Positions 15,633 to 24,033 of a stretch of 45,759 nt of DNA are shown here, piece by piece. Both the position numbers and the translations under genes were made by a program. Numbering within the stretch: position 1 is the first letter of the stretch; each line of letters starts with the position of its first letter. Under the pieces are notes generated by a model. It did not search any database, had not been told where the DNA came from, and saw only the letters and a program-made list of their open reading frames with translations. Source of the DNA: an uncultured Verrucomicrobiota bacterium (lineage in GTDB: Bacteria; Verrucomicrobiota; Verrucomicrobiia; Verrucomicrobiales; DEV007); assembly GCA_902589825.1 (NCBI GenBank), contig CACIUL010000022.1:1-45759 (forward strand), written 5' to 3'.

Positions 15633-16355
15633 GTGATTATTATTGCCACCGGGAATCCGCCGCTTCTGCCGCCTTTCGGCAGCGCGCACCTTGCCGCTCT
15701 GGGGGTGACTCTCGTGCTCACGGTTTTGATGATCCTGACCGCTCGCCTTTATCCCAAGGCCCGTTTTGCAGGGTGGGCGCAAGCCGTTCTGGCTATACTC
15801 TTGATTACTGCTTACCCGGCCAATATCCTGGCCCGCATCTGGGGCGACATTGCGCTTACCCGCGACATGATCCTGCCCCTCCACCTTTGTGACGTTGCCG
15901 CCGTTACGGGATTCTTTGCCCTGGTTTTTGCCAACAGGCTCGCTGCTGAGCTAACCTATTTCTGGGGGCTGACCGGAACCTTCCAGGCGCTGCTGACACC
16001 GACCACCTGCTTTGCCTTCCCCAGCCCAGCTTTCTTTGCTTTTTTCCAGCTGCATTCCGCCGTGGTGATTGCCGCCCTCTATCTGCCTATCGGCCTTGGC
16101 TGGCGACCTGCCAGAGGGGCGGTCTTCCGCGCCTGGTTTTGGGGACTGGGCTACATGGTCGTGGCGGGACTGGTCAACCTGCTCATCGGCTCAAACTACG
16201 GATTCTTGCGCGAGAAGGCGGAGGGTTCCCTGATGGATTTTCTTGGTCCGTGGCCTGCCTATATCGGGGTGATGGCTATACTGGGACTGGCCTTCTTCGC
16301 CGTCCTGGCCCTGCCGTTTCGCCTGTGTGGTGGTGGGGAGGATTCCCGGATGTAA
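15633..16355 (+). CDS. YwaF/TIGR02206-like integral membrane protein
   Basis: The 240-residue product is almost entirely hydrophobic, with about six or seven predicted helices. The stretch DMILPLHLCDVAAVTGFFAL, the FWGLTGTFQALLTP segment and a late GSNYGFLREK loop match the TIGR02206 (YwaF) family as I remember it; its function is unknown. The start is GTG at 15633, 24 nt after the TPR-thioredoxin gene, so co-transcription is likely. Its stop codon (16353-16355) abuts, with no base between, the stop codon of the convergent BACON gene. A second, short copy of its 3' end is found at 19553-19597. Confidence 0.8.
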   Translation: MIIIATGNPPLLPPFGSAHLAALGVTLVLTVLMILTARLYPKARFAGWAQAVLAILLITAYPANILARIWGDIALTRDMILPLHLCDVAAVTGFFALVFANRLAAELTYFWGLTGTFQALLTPTTCFAFPSPAFFAFFQLHSAVVIAALYLPIGLGWRPARGAVFRAWFWGLGYMVVAGLVNLLIGSNYGFLREKAEGSLMDFLGPWPAYIGVMAILGLAFFAVLALPFRLCGGGEDSRM

Positions 16356-19300
16356 CTATTCCTCCTGGCTGATCTGAACCCCCACCCGGTAGAACACGGC
16401 ACCGCCATCGAGGATCGGCTCATCGATGGTGATGGTAGTGGATTGTGCCTCGCCCTGGATCTCGCTCACCACTTCCCAATTCTCAAGGTCCCTGGAGCAC
16501 TCAATGACATAACCGGCATTGAGGTATGAGGCAAAGGTAATGGATACTGCACTGAGTGCTTTTGGTGCACCCACACCGGCCAGGCTGGTAATGGTTGGCG
16601 CTTGGGTGAGGATCACGTTCACCGTGCGGGTGAGTTCGGCCACATTGCCTGCCGCATCGGTTGCCGTATAGGTGACCGTGTGGCTTCCCACGACGTTGGT
16701 ATCGACACCGCTATGGTCCATGTTGACAGTCACGTTGCCGTCCAGTGAGTCTTCGGCATTTGCCCCGGGTTCTTCATAAGGGAAGCCCGCCTCGATATCT
16801 AGCGTGTCGTTCCCATCGAGGATGATGACCGGTGGCAGGGTGTCCTTGACATGGACGGTGCGGATCACCTCGGTCGCTTCATTGCCGGCGGCATCCTGGC
16901 AATTATAGCGGATAATGTAGGTTCCCGGCCGGGACAGGTTGACAACATCGCCGGAGACTTCAACTGCCTGATTGAGAAACCCGTCGACTTCATCCATGCA
17001 GGTGGCACCTTCATCGATGTAGTTGGAACTTGGGTTAGCCTCAATGGTCATCGTCGGAGGCCCGACCAGTGTGATGACCGGCGGCAGGGTGTCTTCCGCT
17101 GCTTCCTGGGTGATGGTATACAGGGCCTTGACCACGATATCACCTGTAGTGGTTGAAAAGGTCAGCGTTGCGCTGCGGGGGACCGTCTTGGTGTTTGGCT
17201 CAACGGTGTAGCTGAATGACTGGTTGCCACTCTGGCTGGGAGATTCCGTGGTTTTCACCCAGAACGGTTTGCCACTCCACTGCCAGTTGGTGTTGGAGGT
17301 GACACTGAAACCGAAAGATCCTCCTGCAGCGGAAAATGCCTTGGAAGGGGAGCTTAGTGTCAGGGAAGGCTGGGCTCCCTCCTGGGTAATGTTCAGGTAG
17401 CGGGTTTTGGCGTTGGGGCCTACAGTCGTGATAAAGGTGATTCTTCCACTGCGCGGGTTGATTGATGGATTGGGTTGAAGTGAATAATTGAATAACTGGT
17501 CGCGGCTTTGGTTGATTGGTTCTCCACTGGTTATCCAGGTTGCATTGTCACTCCACCTCCAGGTTGTGTTGGAACTGACAGAGACCCCGTAGGAACCGGC
17601 CTCGGGTCCCCGTAAATGGGTCGTCCCGTCCAGGGCCAATGTCGCTGATGCCGCACTTTGGCTAATGTTGTAGGTGCGCGTGATCGTGTTGCCGGTGCCG
17701 GTTGTCCTGAAGAAAAGCGTGACACTGCGCGAGCTGGTGGAGGTGTTGGGTTGCACGGTGTAGCTGAAGGATTGGTTACCGGTTTGGCTGGATGATTCGT
17801 TGGCGGTTACCCAGCTTGGCTTGCCATTCCAGCTCCAGTTGGTGTTGGAGCTGACAGTAAAGGAAGAGGAACCTCCATTGGCGGAAAAGCTGCGTGAGGA
17901 GGAACTAAGAGACAGGATGGGTGCTGCACCGCTCTGGGTGATGCGGTGAATGCGCGTAACGGTGTTGCGTCCTGAGGTGGCCGTGAATGTAAGGGTGGCA
18001 GTGCGCGAGCTGGTGGCATCGTTTGGTTTCACGGAGTAGCTGAAGGACTGGTTACCGCTTTGGCTGCTGGATTCGGTGGATGTTACCCAGTCCGGCTTAC
18101 CACTCCAGCTCCATCGGGTGTTGGAGCTGACAGTGAAGGAATTGGAACCTGCATTGGAGGAATAACTCCGCGAGGAGGAACTTAGTGTCAGGGTTGGTGC
18201 GGCTCCATCCTGAGTTATGCGATGCGTGCGGGTTTGAGTGATGCCCGGCCCGGTCGTAGTGAAGGTGAGAGTGGCACTGCGCGAACTGGTGGAGGTGTTG
18301 GGCTGTACGTTGTAGCTGAAAGTCTGAGTGTTACTTTGGCTGGTTGATTCCCCGGTGCTGACCCAGGAGGGTTTACCGCTCCATCTCCATGTTGTGTTGG
18401 AGCTGACCGTGAAGCTGTAACTTCCGCTTGTCGGACTAAAGTCGCGACTGGAGGAGGTTAGCGACAGGCTCGGTGCCGGATCTTGGGTGATGCGATGGGT
18501 GCGGGTGACCCTATTGCCCGCTCCGGTCGTGGTGAAGGTGAGGGTGGCAATGCGTATATTTGTAGAGGTATTGGGCTGGACAGTATAGCTGAAAGTTTGG
18601 GTGCCGCTTTGGTTGGTTGCTTCAGTGGTGGATAACCAGGACGGCTTGCCACTCCACCTCCAGCTGGTGTTGGAGCTGACCGTGATGTTGCTATCCCCTC
18701 CTGTAACAGGAAAACCATCTTCACTGACCACCGAAAGGTATGGCGCACCTTCTTGTGTGATGCGATGGGTGCGGGTTTGAGTGTTGCCTCCTGATGTGGT
18801 GGTAAAGGTCAGGGTGGCACTGCGCGAACTGTTTGAAGTGTTGGCAGAAACCGAGTAGCTGAAGGTCTGGTCGCGGCTTTGGCTGGTTGGTTCGGTGGTG
18901 TTGACCCAGGACGGTTTACCGCTCCACTTCCAGGTTGTGTTGGATCTGACCAAGACGCTTGCACTTGCCTCGCCGCCAGTGGAAGAGAAGGTACGGGCAG
19001 AGGAGCTTAGGGAGAGTGTCGGTGTCAAGCCCGCCTGGGTGATTTGGAAGTAACGGGTAATATCACCGCCAAATATACCCCCGTCTTTTATAACCCTGAT
19101 TCTTTGGGTGCGTGATGAGGTTGATAGGTTTGGCGGAACGTAATAAGTAAAAGTCTGGTCACCGCTTTGGGAATTTGGCTCGGGACTCGTTACGATCCCA
19201 CCCGACCAGTCCCCGTTACGGGTAGAGAAGCTCCAGTTCCAGTTACCATTTTCCAAACCCAATGAACTATGTGATTCGTTCACAAAGAACGAGTAGGTAC

Positions 19301-19409
19301 CTCCGTTTGGGCTTACGGATGCGCTGCTTGGGGACAAAGTCAGGCTGACTCCGGAAGCCTGACTGATCAATGCGAAGGAGAGGATGCCAAGAAGATAGTT
19401 AAATTTCAT
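16356..19409 (-). CDS. Secreted BACON-repeat/DUF5011 protein, paralog A
   Basis: A 1017-residue protein with a signal peptide (MKFNYLLGILSFALISQASG). About eight BACON-like repeats of roughly 90 residues follow (residues 22-770). Each has a start such as LSLSSSSRSFSANGG, a core with WSGKPSWV, and an ending RTHRITQ. Two DUF5011/HYR-type Ig repeats come next (about 773-930: PPVITLVGPPTMTIEA, YNCQDAAGNEATEVIRTVHV). The C-terminal domain is about 85 residues long (TITSLAGVG ... VFYRVGVQ). BACON domains are thought to bind carbohydrate or mucin, while DUF5011 repeats act as stalks in surface proteins. No catalytic domain is seen, so an adhesin or sugar-binding role is inferred. Paralog B lies directly upstream on the same strand and shares both ends but has 3 BACON and about 7 DUF5011 repeats. 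Confidence 0.85.
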   Translation of the reverse strand: MKFNYLLGILSFALISQASGVSLTLSPSSASVSPNGGTYSFFVNESHSSLGLENGNWNWSFSTRNGDWSGGIVTSPEPNSQSGDQTFTYYVPPNLSTSSRTQRIRVIKDGGIFGGDITRYFQITQAGLTPTLSLSSSARTFSSTGGEASASVLVRSNTTWKWSGKPSWVNTTEPTSQSRDQTFSYSVSANTSNSSRSATLTFTTTSGGNTQTRTHRITQEGAPYLSVVSEDGFPVTGGDSNITVSSNTSWRWSGKPSWLSTTEATNQSGTQTFSYTVQPNTSTNIRIATLTFTTTGAGNRVTRTHRITQDPAPSLSLTSSSRDFSPTSGSYSFTVSSNTTWRWSGKPSWVSTGESTSQSNTQTFSYNVQPNTSTSSRSATLTFTTTGPGITQTRTHRITQDGAAPTLTLSSSSRSYSSNAGSNSFTVSSNTRWSWSGKPDWVTSTESSSQSGNQSFSYSVKPNDATSSRTATLTFTATSGRNTVTRIHRITQSGAAPILSLSSSSRSFSANGGSSSFTVSSNTNWSWNGKPSWVTANESSSQTGNQSFSYTVQPNTSTSSRSVTLFFRTTGTGNTITRTYNISQSAASATLALDGTTHLRGPEAGSYGVSVSSNTTWRWSDNATWITSGEPINQSRDQLFNYSLQPNPSINPRSGRITFITTVGPNAKTRYLNITQEGAQPSLTLSSPSKAFSAAGGSFGFSVTSNTNWQWSGKPFWVKTTESPSQSGNQSFSYTVEPNTKTVPRSATLTFSTTTGDIVVKALYTITQEAAEDTLPPVITLVGPPTMTIEANPSSNYIDEGATCMDEVDGFLNQAVEVSGDVVNLSRPGTYIIRYNCQDAAGNEATEVIRTVHVKDTLPPVIILDGNDTLDIEAGFPYEEPGANAEDSLDGNVTVNMDHSGVDTNVVGSHTVTYTATDAAGNVAELTRTVNVILTQAPTITSLAGVGAPKALSAVSITFASYLNAGYVIECSRDLENWEVVSEIQGEAQSTTITIDEPILDGGAVFYRVGVQISQEE

Positions 19410-19429
19410 TTTTTGCGGTTAATCGTTTT

Positions 19430-19458
19430 TTTATAAGGTATTCAACTCCAAGGATCAA
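19430..19458 (-). promoter_or_regulatory. Predicted promoter of paralog A, -35 inside the heptamer array
   Basis: On the minus strand TTGATC (19458-19453) and TATAAA (19435-19430) are separated by exactly 17 nt. The -35 comes from the last unit of the 7-bp array. Transcription should start near 19423, leaving a leader of about 13 nt with no Shine-Dalgarno. The identical arrangement is found before paralog B. Confidence 0.6.
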
Positions 19459-19504
19459 GGATCAAGGATCAAGGATCAAGGATCAAGGATCAAGGATCAA
19501 GGAT
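19449..19504. repeat. 7-bp tandem array (CAAGGAT), 8 copies
   Basis: Eight perfect CAAGGAT units run from 19449 to 19504, upstream of paralog A. The same heptamer occurs four times in the matching place before paralog B (22864-22891). Flanks are identical at both loci (TAAGGTATTCAACTC on one side, CAATTA on the other). Confidence 0.97.
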
Positions 19505-19545
19505 CAATTAGGCCTCAGGTAATCCCGGCTGAGGGTGAACACTTC
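19504..19545 (-). pseudogene. Remnant of the 3' end of the amidohydrolase gene (duplication scar)
   Basis: On the minus strand this 42-nt stretch reads EVFTLSRDYLRPN-stop, matching the last 13 codons and stop of the intact amidohydrolase (EVFAFSRDYLGLN-stop, 22891-22932). 37 of 42 bases agree and all five differences are transitions. It has no gene body, so it is a fragment carried along when the neighbouring BACON gene was duplicated. Confidence 0.85.
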
Positions 19546-19552
19546 TGCTCCG

Positions 19553-19597
19553 GTCCTGGCCCTGCCGTTTCGCCTGTGTGGTGGTAGGGAGGATTCC
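19553..19597 (+). pseudogene. Remnant of the 3' end of the YwaF-like gene (duplication scar)
   Basis: 45 nt agree at 44 positions with 16302-16346, close to the end of the intact YwaF-like gene (residues VLALPFRLCGGGEDS). The single change is a transition. The fragment sits 7 nt from the amidohydrolase remnant; the segment 19546-19552 is the junction between the two duplicated copies. Confidence 0.9.
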
Positions 19598-19608
19598 TCG
19601 TCTTGCTC

Positions 19609-22600
19609 CTAGGGAATAAGGGGAAGCTTTGGTTTGAGGACACGCACCCTGTAGAATTCCCAATCGTTATCCAGACGGTCTGGTTCATCAATGGTAACCT
19701 TGGTGGTCCTTCCACTGCTCTGCACTTCACGCAGGAATTTCCACCTCACGAGATCTCTCGAGCGTTCAATGGCATAACGGGCATTAATGAATGATCCAAA
19801 TGTAAAGGATACTGCCCTGAGTGCGTTTGGTGCACCCATACCGGCCAGATTGGTGATGGCCGGGGCGCGGGTCACGATGACGTTCACCGTGCGGGTGAGT
19901 TCGGCCACATTGCCTGCCGCATCGGTTGCCGTGTAGGTGATGGTGTTGCTGCCCACGATGTTGGTATCGATGTTGGCAGCATCAATGGATATTTCCACAT
20001 TGCCATCAACCCTATCCGAGGAAGTTGCCCCGGCGTCTTGATAGGGAAAGCCGGCCTCGACAAAAACCATTCGTTCTCCGGCCAGGGTGATCACAGGAGG
20101 AAGCGTGTCGCGTACCTGGATACGCCTGCGGGCAGTGGCCTGGTTGTCGGAATTGTTATGGCCGTAAATGCCTGCCTGATCATGGACGCTCAGGGTGACC
20201 AGGTATTTGCTTGGCGATGAGGTATCAATGAGGGCTGAGGCCTGCGCATGGGTGAGGTCTTCACCGAGGCGAACCGGGTTTTCACTATTGCTGACCTCAT
20301 CCACCTGGTAGCGGATATTCTCACTGAGATCCCCATCGATATTATCCCCAGCACTTGCCCCGGGCAGGGTCCACTCATTGCCTGCCTCAATAATCTCCTG
20401 CTCGTTGCCCTCAAGGCTGATGACCGGAGCCTGTTGATCATCGATGATCAGGGCAAAGGCCACCTGCTCGGCGTGGTTGCCGGCACTATCCCGGGCATCA
20501 TAGCGGAAGAGATAGGTGCTGCGCCTTGAGAAATCGACCTCGCTCACCACGGTTTCCTCGGCGTTTCCGTCAAGGTCGATCAGGGTGATTGTTGTGGATA
20601 TCTCAAGGTCGGTATCTCCATGATCCCAGACCCTGGCAATCGGCAGATGTGGCTCTTCCTCCCCGGCACCTGTGCGTATCACCCATTTCTGGCGACTGAT
20701 CACCGGGGTGCCGTCAGGCTGGGTGAATGGTGTTTCCCTAATAGTGCCTTCCCCTCGCGGCCCCGGGACCGGGGTAACATTGTCCCCAGGGTTTCTTTCG
20801 TCCTCCACCGGTAATCCATCGGGAGCGTTGATGACACCATTGATCCCGAGCTGTCCGTGTTCCCCGACATGAATCACGCGATCCTGCAGGTGCAGGCTGA
20901 TCACCGGTGGCAGGGTATCACGGACCTTAACGGTGCGGCCTGCTAATGCTGTGTTTTGCGCTGCATCCGTTGCACTGTAGGTGACCGAGTGGTTGCCCAC
21001 GATACCGGTATCGACACCGCTATGGTCGATAACAACATCCACGTTGCCGTCCAGTGCATCCTCGGCATTTGCCCCGGGTTCTTCATAGGCAAATCCTGCC
21101 TCGGTGTTTTCCGGGTCATCCCCGCTGAGGGTAATGACCGGCGGCAGGGTGTCCTTGACATGGACGGTGCGGATCACCTCGGCAGCTTCATTGCCGGCGG
21201 CATCCTGGCAATCGTAGCGGATAATGTAGGTGCCCGGATTGCGCAGGTTGACCACTTGACCTGAGACCTCTACCGCATGGCTGAGGTTCCCGTCGACTTC
21301 ATCAAGACAGGTGGCACCTTGATCGGTGTATTCGGCTTCCCGGCTTGCCTCAATGGTCAGCGTCGGGGGCCCGACCAGTGTGATGACCGGCCCCAGGGTG
21401 TCCTTGACATGGACGGTGCGGATTACCTCGGTCGCTTCATTGCCGGCGGCATCCTGACAGTTGTAGCGGATAACGTAGGTTCCCGGCTGTGCCAGATTGA
21501 CAACATCTCCGGAAATCTCCACGGCCGCATCGATTCTGCCATCGAGGCTGTCGCTACAGGTTGCTCCTTGATCAGTGTAAGTGCCTTCCCGATTCGCCTC
21601 GACATATATGGTCTTGGAACCATTGCGCTTAATGACAGGAGGGGTGGTATCGACAACGGTGACCTGTCGTTTGACTTGCGTCGCCTTATTACCCGCGGTG
21701 TCCCGGCAGTTGTAGAGGATGGTGTAAGTTCCCGGCTGCCGCATGTCGATAACGTCGCCGGAAACCTCCACGGCTGCATCGAGGTTTCCATCAACAGCAT
21801 CGCTGCAGGTTGCTCCTTGGTCGGTGTATTCACTGTCTCGATCCGCTTCGACAGTCATCCTCGAGGAGCCTGTGAGCTTAATTACAGGAGGTTTGGTGTC
21901 TCCTTGTTGGGTGATGCGAAAATTTTGATACACGGTGCGATCGCCGATCGTGAAGCCAAAACTGATCTGGGCAATGCGCGCACTTGTTGAGGTGTTCGGC
22001 TCAAGGGTATACTGGAAAGGCCGAGAGAAACTTTGGGTGCTAGGCACGGTGCTTGATACCCATTCGGCACTACTGCTCCAACTCCATTGAGTGTTTGAAT
22101 TGACATTGAAGCTGTAGGTGCCGCCGATGGGAGGTTGTATATGTTGTTGCGAATTCAGCGACAGGGACGGTGCGGGATCCTGGGTGATGCGATGGGTGCG
22201 GGTTTGAGTGTTGCCTCCTGATGTGGTGGTAAAGGTGAGCGTGGCGCTGCGCGAGCTGGGTGAGGTGTTGGCAGAGACTGAGTAACTGAAGGACTGGTTG
22301 CGGCTTTGACTGGTTGATTCAGTGGTAATGACCCAGGACGGTTTGCCGCTCCACCTCCAGCTGGTATTGGAAGTGACCGTGAAGCTGCGAGCTCCTCCAC
22401 TTCCGCTGGCACCGTAACTGCTGGATGAGGAGCTCAGCGACAGTGTCGCTGCTGCTCCGTTCTGGGTGATAGTGAAGTAACGAGTGGCACCGGGGCGCCC
22501 GGATTTGCTCACCCTGATTTGTTGGGTGCGTGATGAGGTTGAAAGGTTTGGTGGAACGTAATACGTAAAAGTCTGGTTACCAAATTGAACACTCGATTCG

Positions 22601-22824
22601 GGACTCGTTACGATCCCACCCGACCAGTCGCCGGTTCTGTTAGAGAATGACCAGCTCCAGTCATTCGTTTCAAGGAGCCAATTAAACGATGTTTCCACAA
22701 AGAAAGAGTAGGTGCCACCCTCTGAACTTACGGGTGCGCTGCGTCCTGTCAGAGTCAGCCCGGCTCCGGAAGCCTGACTGATCAATGCGAAGGAGAGGAT
22801 GCCAAGAAGATAAGGGAATTTCAT
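19609..22824 (-). CDS. Secreted BACON/DUF5011-repeat protein, paralog B
   Basis: A 1071-residue protein whose signal peptide (MKFPYLLGILSFALISQASG) differs from that of paralog A at one residue. Three BACON-like repeats (residues 22-308) are followed by about seven DUF5011/HYR repeats (about 309-980). Three of these are near copies (EYTDQGATC, DAAVEVSGDV, YNCQDAAGNEATE) and one, around VIHVGEHGQLGINGV, is strongly diverged or interrupted by an insert. The C-terminal domain (AITNLAGMGAPNAL ... WEFYRVRV) is shared with paralog A. No enzyme domain is visible. A stalk-like surface or secreted protein, perhaps sugar-binding through BACON, is the best reading. Its promoter and heptamer array at 22845-22891 mirror those of paralog A. 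Confidence 0.85.
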   Translation of the reverse strand: MKFPYLLGILSFALISQASGAGLTLTGRSAPVSSEGGTYSFFVETSFNWLLETNDWSWSFSNRTGDWSGGIVTSPESSVQFGNQTFTYYVPPNLSTSSRTQQIRVSKSGRPGATRYFTITQNGAAATLSLSSSSSSYGASGSGGARSFTVTSNTSWRWSGKPSWVITTESTSQSRNQSFSYSVSANTSPSSRSATLTFTTTSGGNTQTRTHRITQDPAPSLSLNSQQHIQPPIGGTYSFNVNSNTQWSWSSSAEWVSSTVPSTQSFSRPFQYTLEPNTSTSARIAQISFGFTIGDRTVYQNFRITQQGDTKPPVIKLTGSSRMTVEADRDSEYTDQGATCSDAVDGNLDAAVEVSGDVIDMRQPGTYTILYNCRDTAGNKATQVKRQVTVVDTTPPVIKRNGSKTIYVEANREGTYTDQGATCSDSLDGRIDAAVEISGDVVNLAQPGTYVIRYNCQDAAGNEATEVIRTVHVKDTLGPVITLVGPPTLTIEASREAEYTDQGATCLDEVDGNLSHAVEVSGQVVNLRNPGTYIIRYDCQDAAGNEAAEVIRTVHVKDTLPPVITLSGDDPENTEAGFAYEEPGANAEDALDGNVDVVIDHSGVDTGIVGNHSVTYSATDAAQNTALAGRTVKVRDTLPPVISLHLQDRVIHVGEHGQLGINGVINAPDGLPVEDERNPGDNVTPVPGPRGEGTIRETPFTQPDGTPVISRQKWVIRTGAGEEEPHLPIARVWDHGDTDLEISTTITLIDLDGNAEETVVSEVDFSRRSTYLFRYDARDSAGNHAEQVAFALIIDDQQAPVISLEGNEQEIIEAGNEWTLPGASAGDNIDGDLSENIRYQVDEVSNSENPVRLGEDLTHAQASALIDTSSPSKYLVTLSVHDQAGIYGHNNSDNQATARRRIQVRDTLPPVITLAGERMVFVEAGFPYQDAGATSSDRVDGNVEISIDAANIDTNIVGSNTITYTATDAAGNVAELTRTVNVIVTRAPAITNLAGMGAPNALRAVSFTFGSFINARYAIERSRDLVRWKFLREVQSSGRTTKVTIDEPDRLDNDWEFYRVRVLKPKLPLIP

Positions 22825-22844
22825 TTTTTTGCGGGTAGACTTTT

Positions 22845-22873
22845 TTTATAAGGTATTCAACTCCAAGGATCAA
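22845..22873 (-). promoter_or_regulatory. Predicted promoter of paralog B, -35 inside the heptamer array
   Basis: Minus-strand TTGATC (22873-22868) and TATAAA (22850-22845) are 17 nt apart, with the same sequence between them as at paralog A. The predicted transcript start is about 13 nt before the ATG at 22824. Confidence 0.6.
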
Positions 22874-22891
22874 GGATCAAGGATCAAGGAT
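22864..22891. repeat. 7-bp tandem array (CAAGGAT), 4 copies
   Basis: Four perfect heptamers upstream of paralog B. The last base of the array is the first base of the amidohydrolase stop codon (complement of TCA at 22891-22893), so the array fills most of the 66-nt gap between the two genes. Confidence 0.97.
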
Positions 22892-23979
22892 CAATTAAGC
22901 CCCAGGTAATCCCGGCTGAAGGCGAATACTTCCCGGGGAACCCCGAGGGCGGTCTTGAGCTTCACATCGCGATCCCATGAGTTTTTGATCCCTGCCAGTT
23001 GCCGGAGCTGTCGCCATTTCAGGTTCATGAAATACTGCCAGGGAGTGACCATGGGGGTATTGGTCAGTGGGTAATCCGTGCCATACATGAGTCGCCCATT
23101 GAGTCGCTCGTCATTGAGCACCTTGCGCAGATACCGGCGGCGGTTGAACTGAGTGAGGGTAGAAAGGTCGGCCACAAGGTTTGGATATTCGGGCATCATT
23201 TTAAGCAACCTCTCAACATTGTCTTCTCCCTGTGACTTCCCGGAACTGGCCACGTGTGCGGCAATCACCCGGACGCCAAGCTTGAGCGGGAGTTGCAACA
23301 GCTGCGGGTCACCGAGCGCGTCATTGGCCGTTGAGAACGATTCCTCGTCCCCCACGTGGCTGAGCAGTGGCAGGTCCAGCTCGACAAGTTTCCTGTAGAA
23401 GGGAATATGGCGCTCATCGGAAGGGTCGATTTGCTGGATATTTGGCAACCACTTGACCAATACCGCGCCGTTGTCCCGTGACCATTCCAGCTCTTCGATG
23501 GCATCTGGGCGGCAGGGGTGGACACTGGCGCCGAAATAAAGCTCAGGGAAGGACTTGAGGCTTTCCCCGACGAAGCGGTTGGGCACATAGATTTCGCCGG
23601 CGTTCCGCTCCATTTTTCCCCCTGGGGAATAGGGCGCGTCCAGGGCCAGGATCACGGCACCCTCGATATGGATCGACTCACGGATGGAGCGTGCAATGAT
23701 GTCGATAATGACCTGATCCCCCTTGGTGGCGACTTCCTTTTCACTGGAGTTAAAAAAACGCATGTAGAGCTTGAACTTCCAGCTGCGCTTCATGGCATCG
23801 GAAACCCAGGCGCCGCTCTCACCGGCGCCGATCCCTGCCGTGTGGCAATGCATGTCAATAATGCCGGTCGGCGGAGAAGTTACCGGAGTGCGCAGTGGTC
23901 CTCTAAAGAAAATGGCACGCAGCAGCAGCAAGGCTGCGATGACTCCAAGGATGATGAGGACAGTAATCATCACCCTCAT
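22891..23979 (-). CDS. Membrane-anchored amidohydrolase (amidohydrolase 2 / TIM-barrel metal hydrolase)
   Basis: The 362-residue protein has an N-terminal transmembrane anchor (about residues 4-26) and then a metal-dependent TIM-barrel hydrolase domain. Metal ligands can be followed in order: DMHCH with H44 and H46, GAVLVKWLPNIQ with the lysine, LLSHVGDEESF, VIAAHVASSG and LMYGTDYPL with the terminal aspartate. The family (PF04909-type) includes decarboxylases and hydrolases of small acids and lactones; the substrate here is unknown. It is followed by paralog B in the same direction and preceded by the M50-like protease. Its last 13 codons are duplicated between the two BACON genes. Confidence 0.82.
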   Translation of the reverse strand: MRVMITVLIILGVIAALLLLRAIFFRGPLRTPVTSPPTGIIDMHCHTAGIGAGESGAWVSDAMKRSWKFKLYMRFFNSSEKEVATKGDQVIIDIIARSIRESIHIEGAVILALDAPYSPGGKMERNAGEIYVPNRFVGESLKSFPELYFGASVHPCRPDAIEELEWSRDNGAVLVKWLPNIQQIDPSDERHIPFYRKLVELDLPLLSHVGDEESFSTANDALGDPQLLQLPLKLGVRVIAAHVASSGKSQGEDNVERLLKMMPEYPNLVADLSTLTQFNRRRYLRKVLNDERLNGRLMYGTDYPLTNTPMVTPWQYFMNLKWRQLRQLAGIKNSWDRDVKLKTALGVPREVFAFSRDYLGLN

Positions 23980-24033
23980 GATGCCATCGGGGCAGGCAAA
24001 CTACAATGCCTTTGCTGTTACGACCTGCAGTTG

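Noticed and set aside
19449-22891. CAAGGAT arrays considered as CRISPR or a replication origin
   Set aside because: Units are 7 bp with no spacers, no Cas genes, and occur only at the two promoters.
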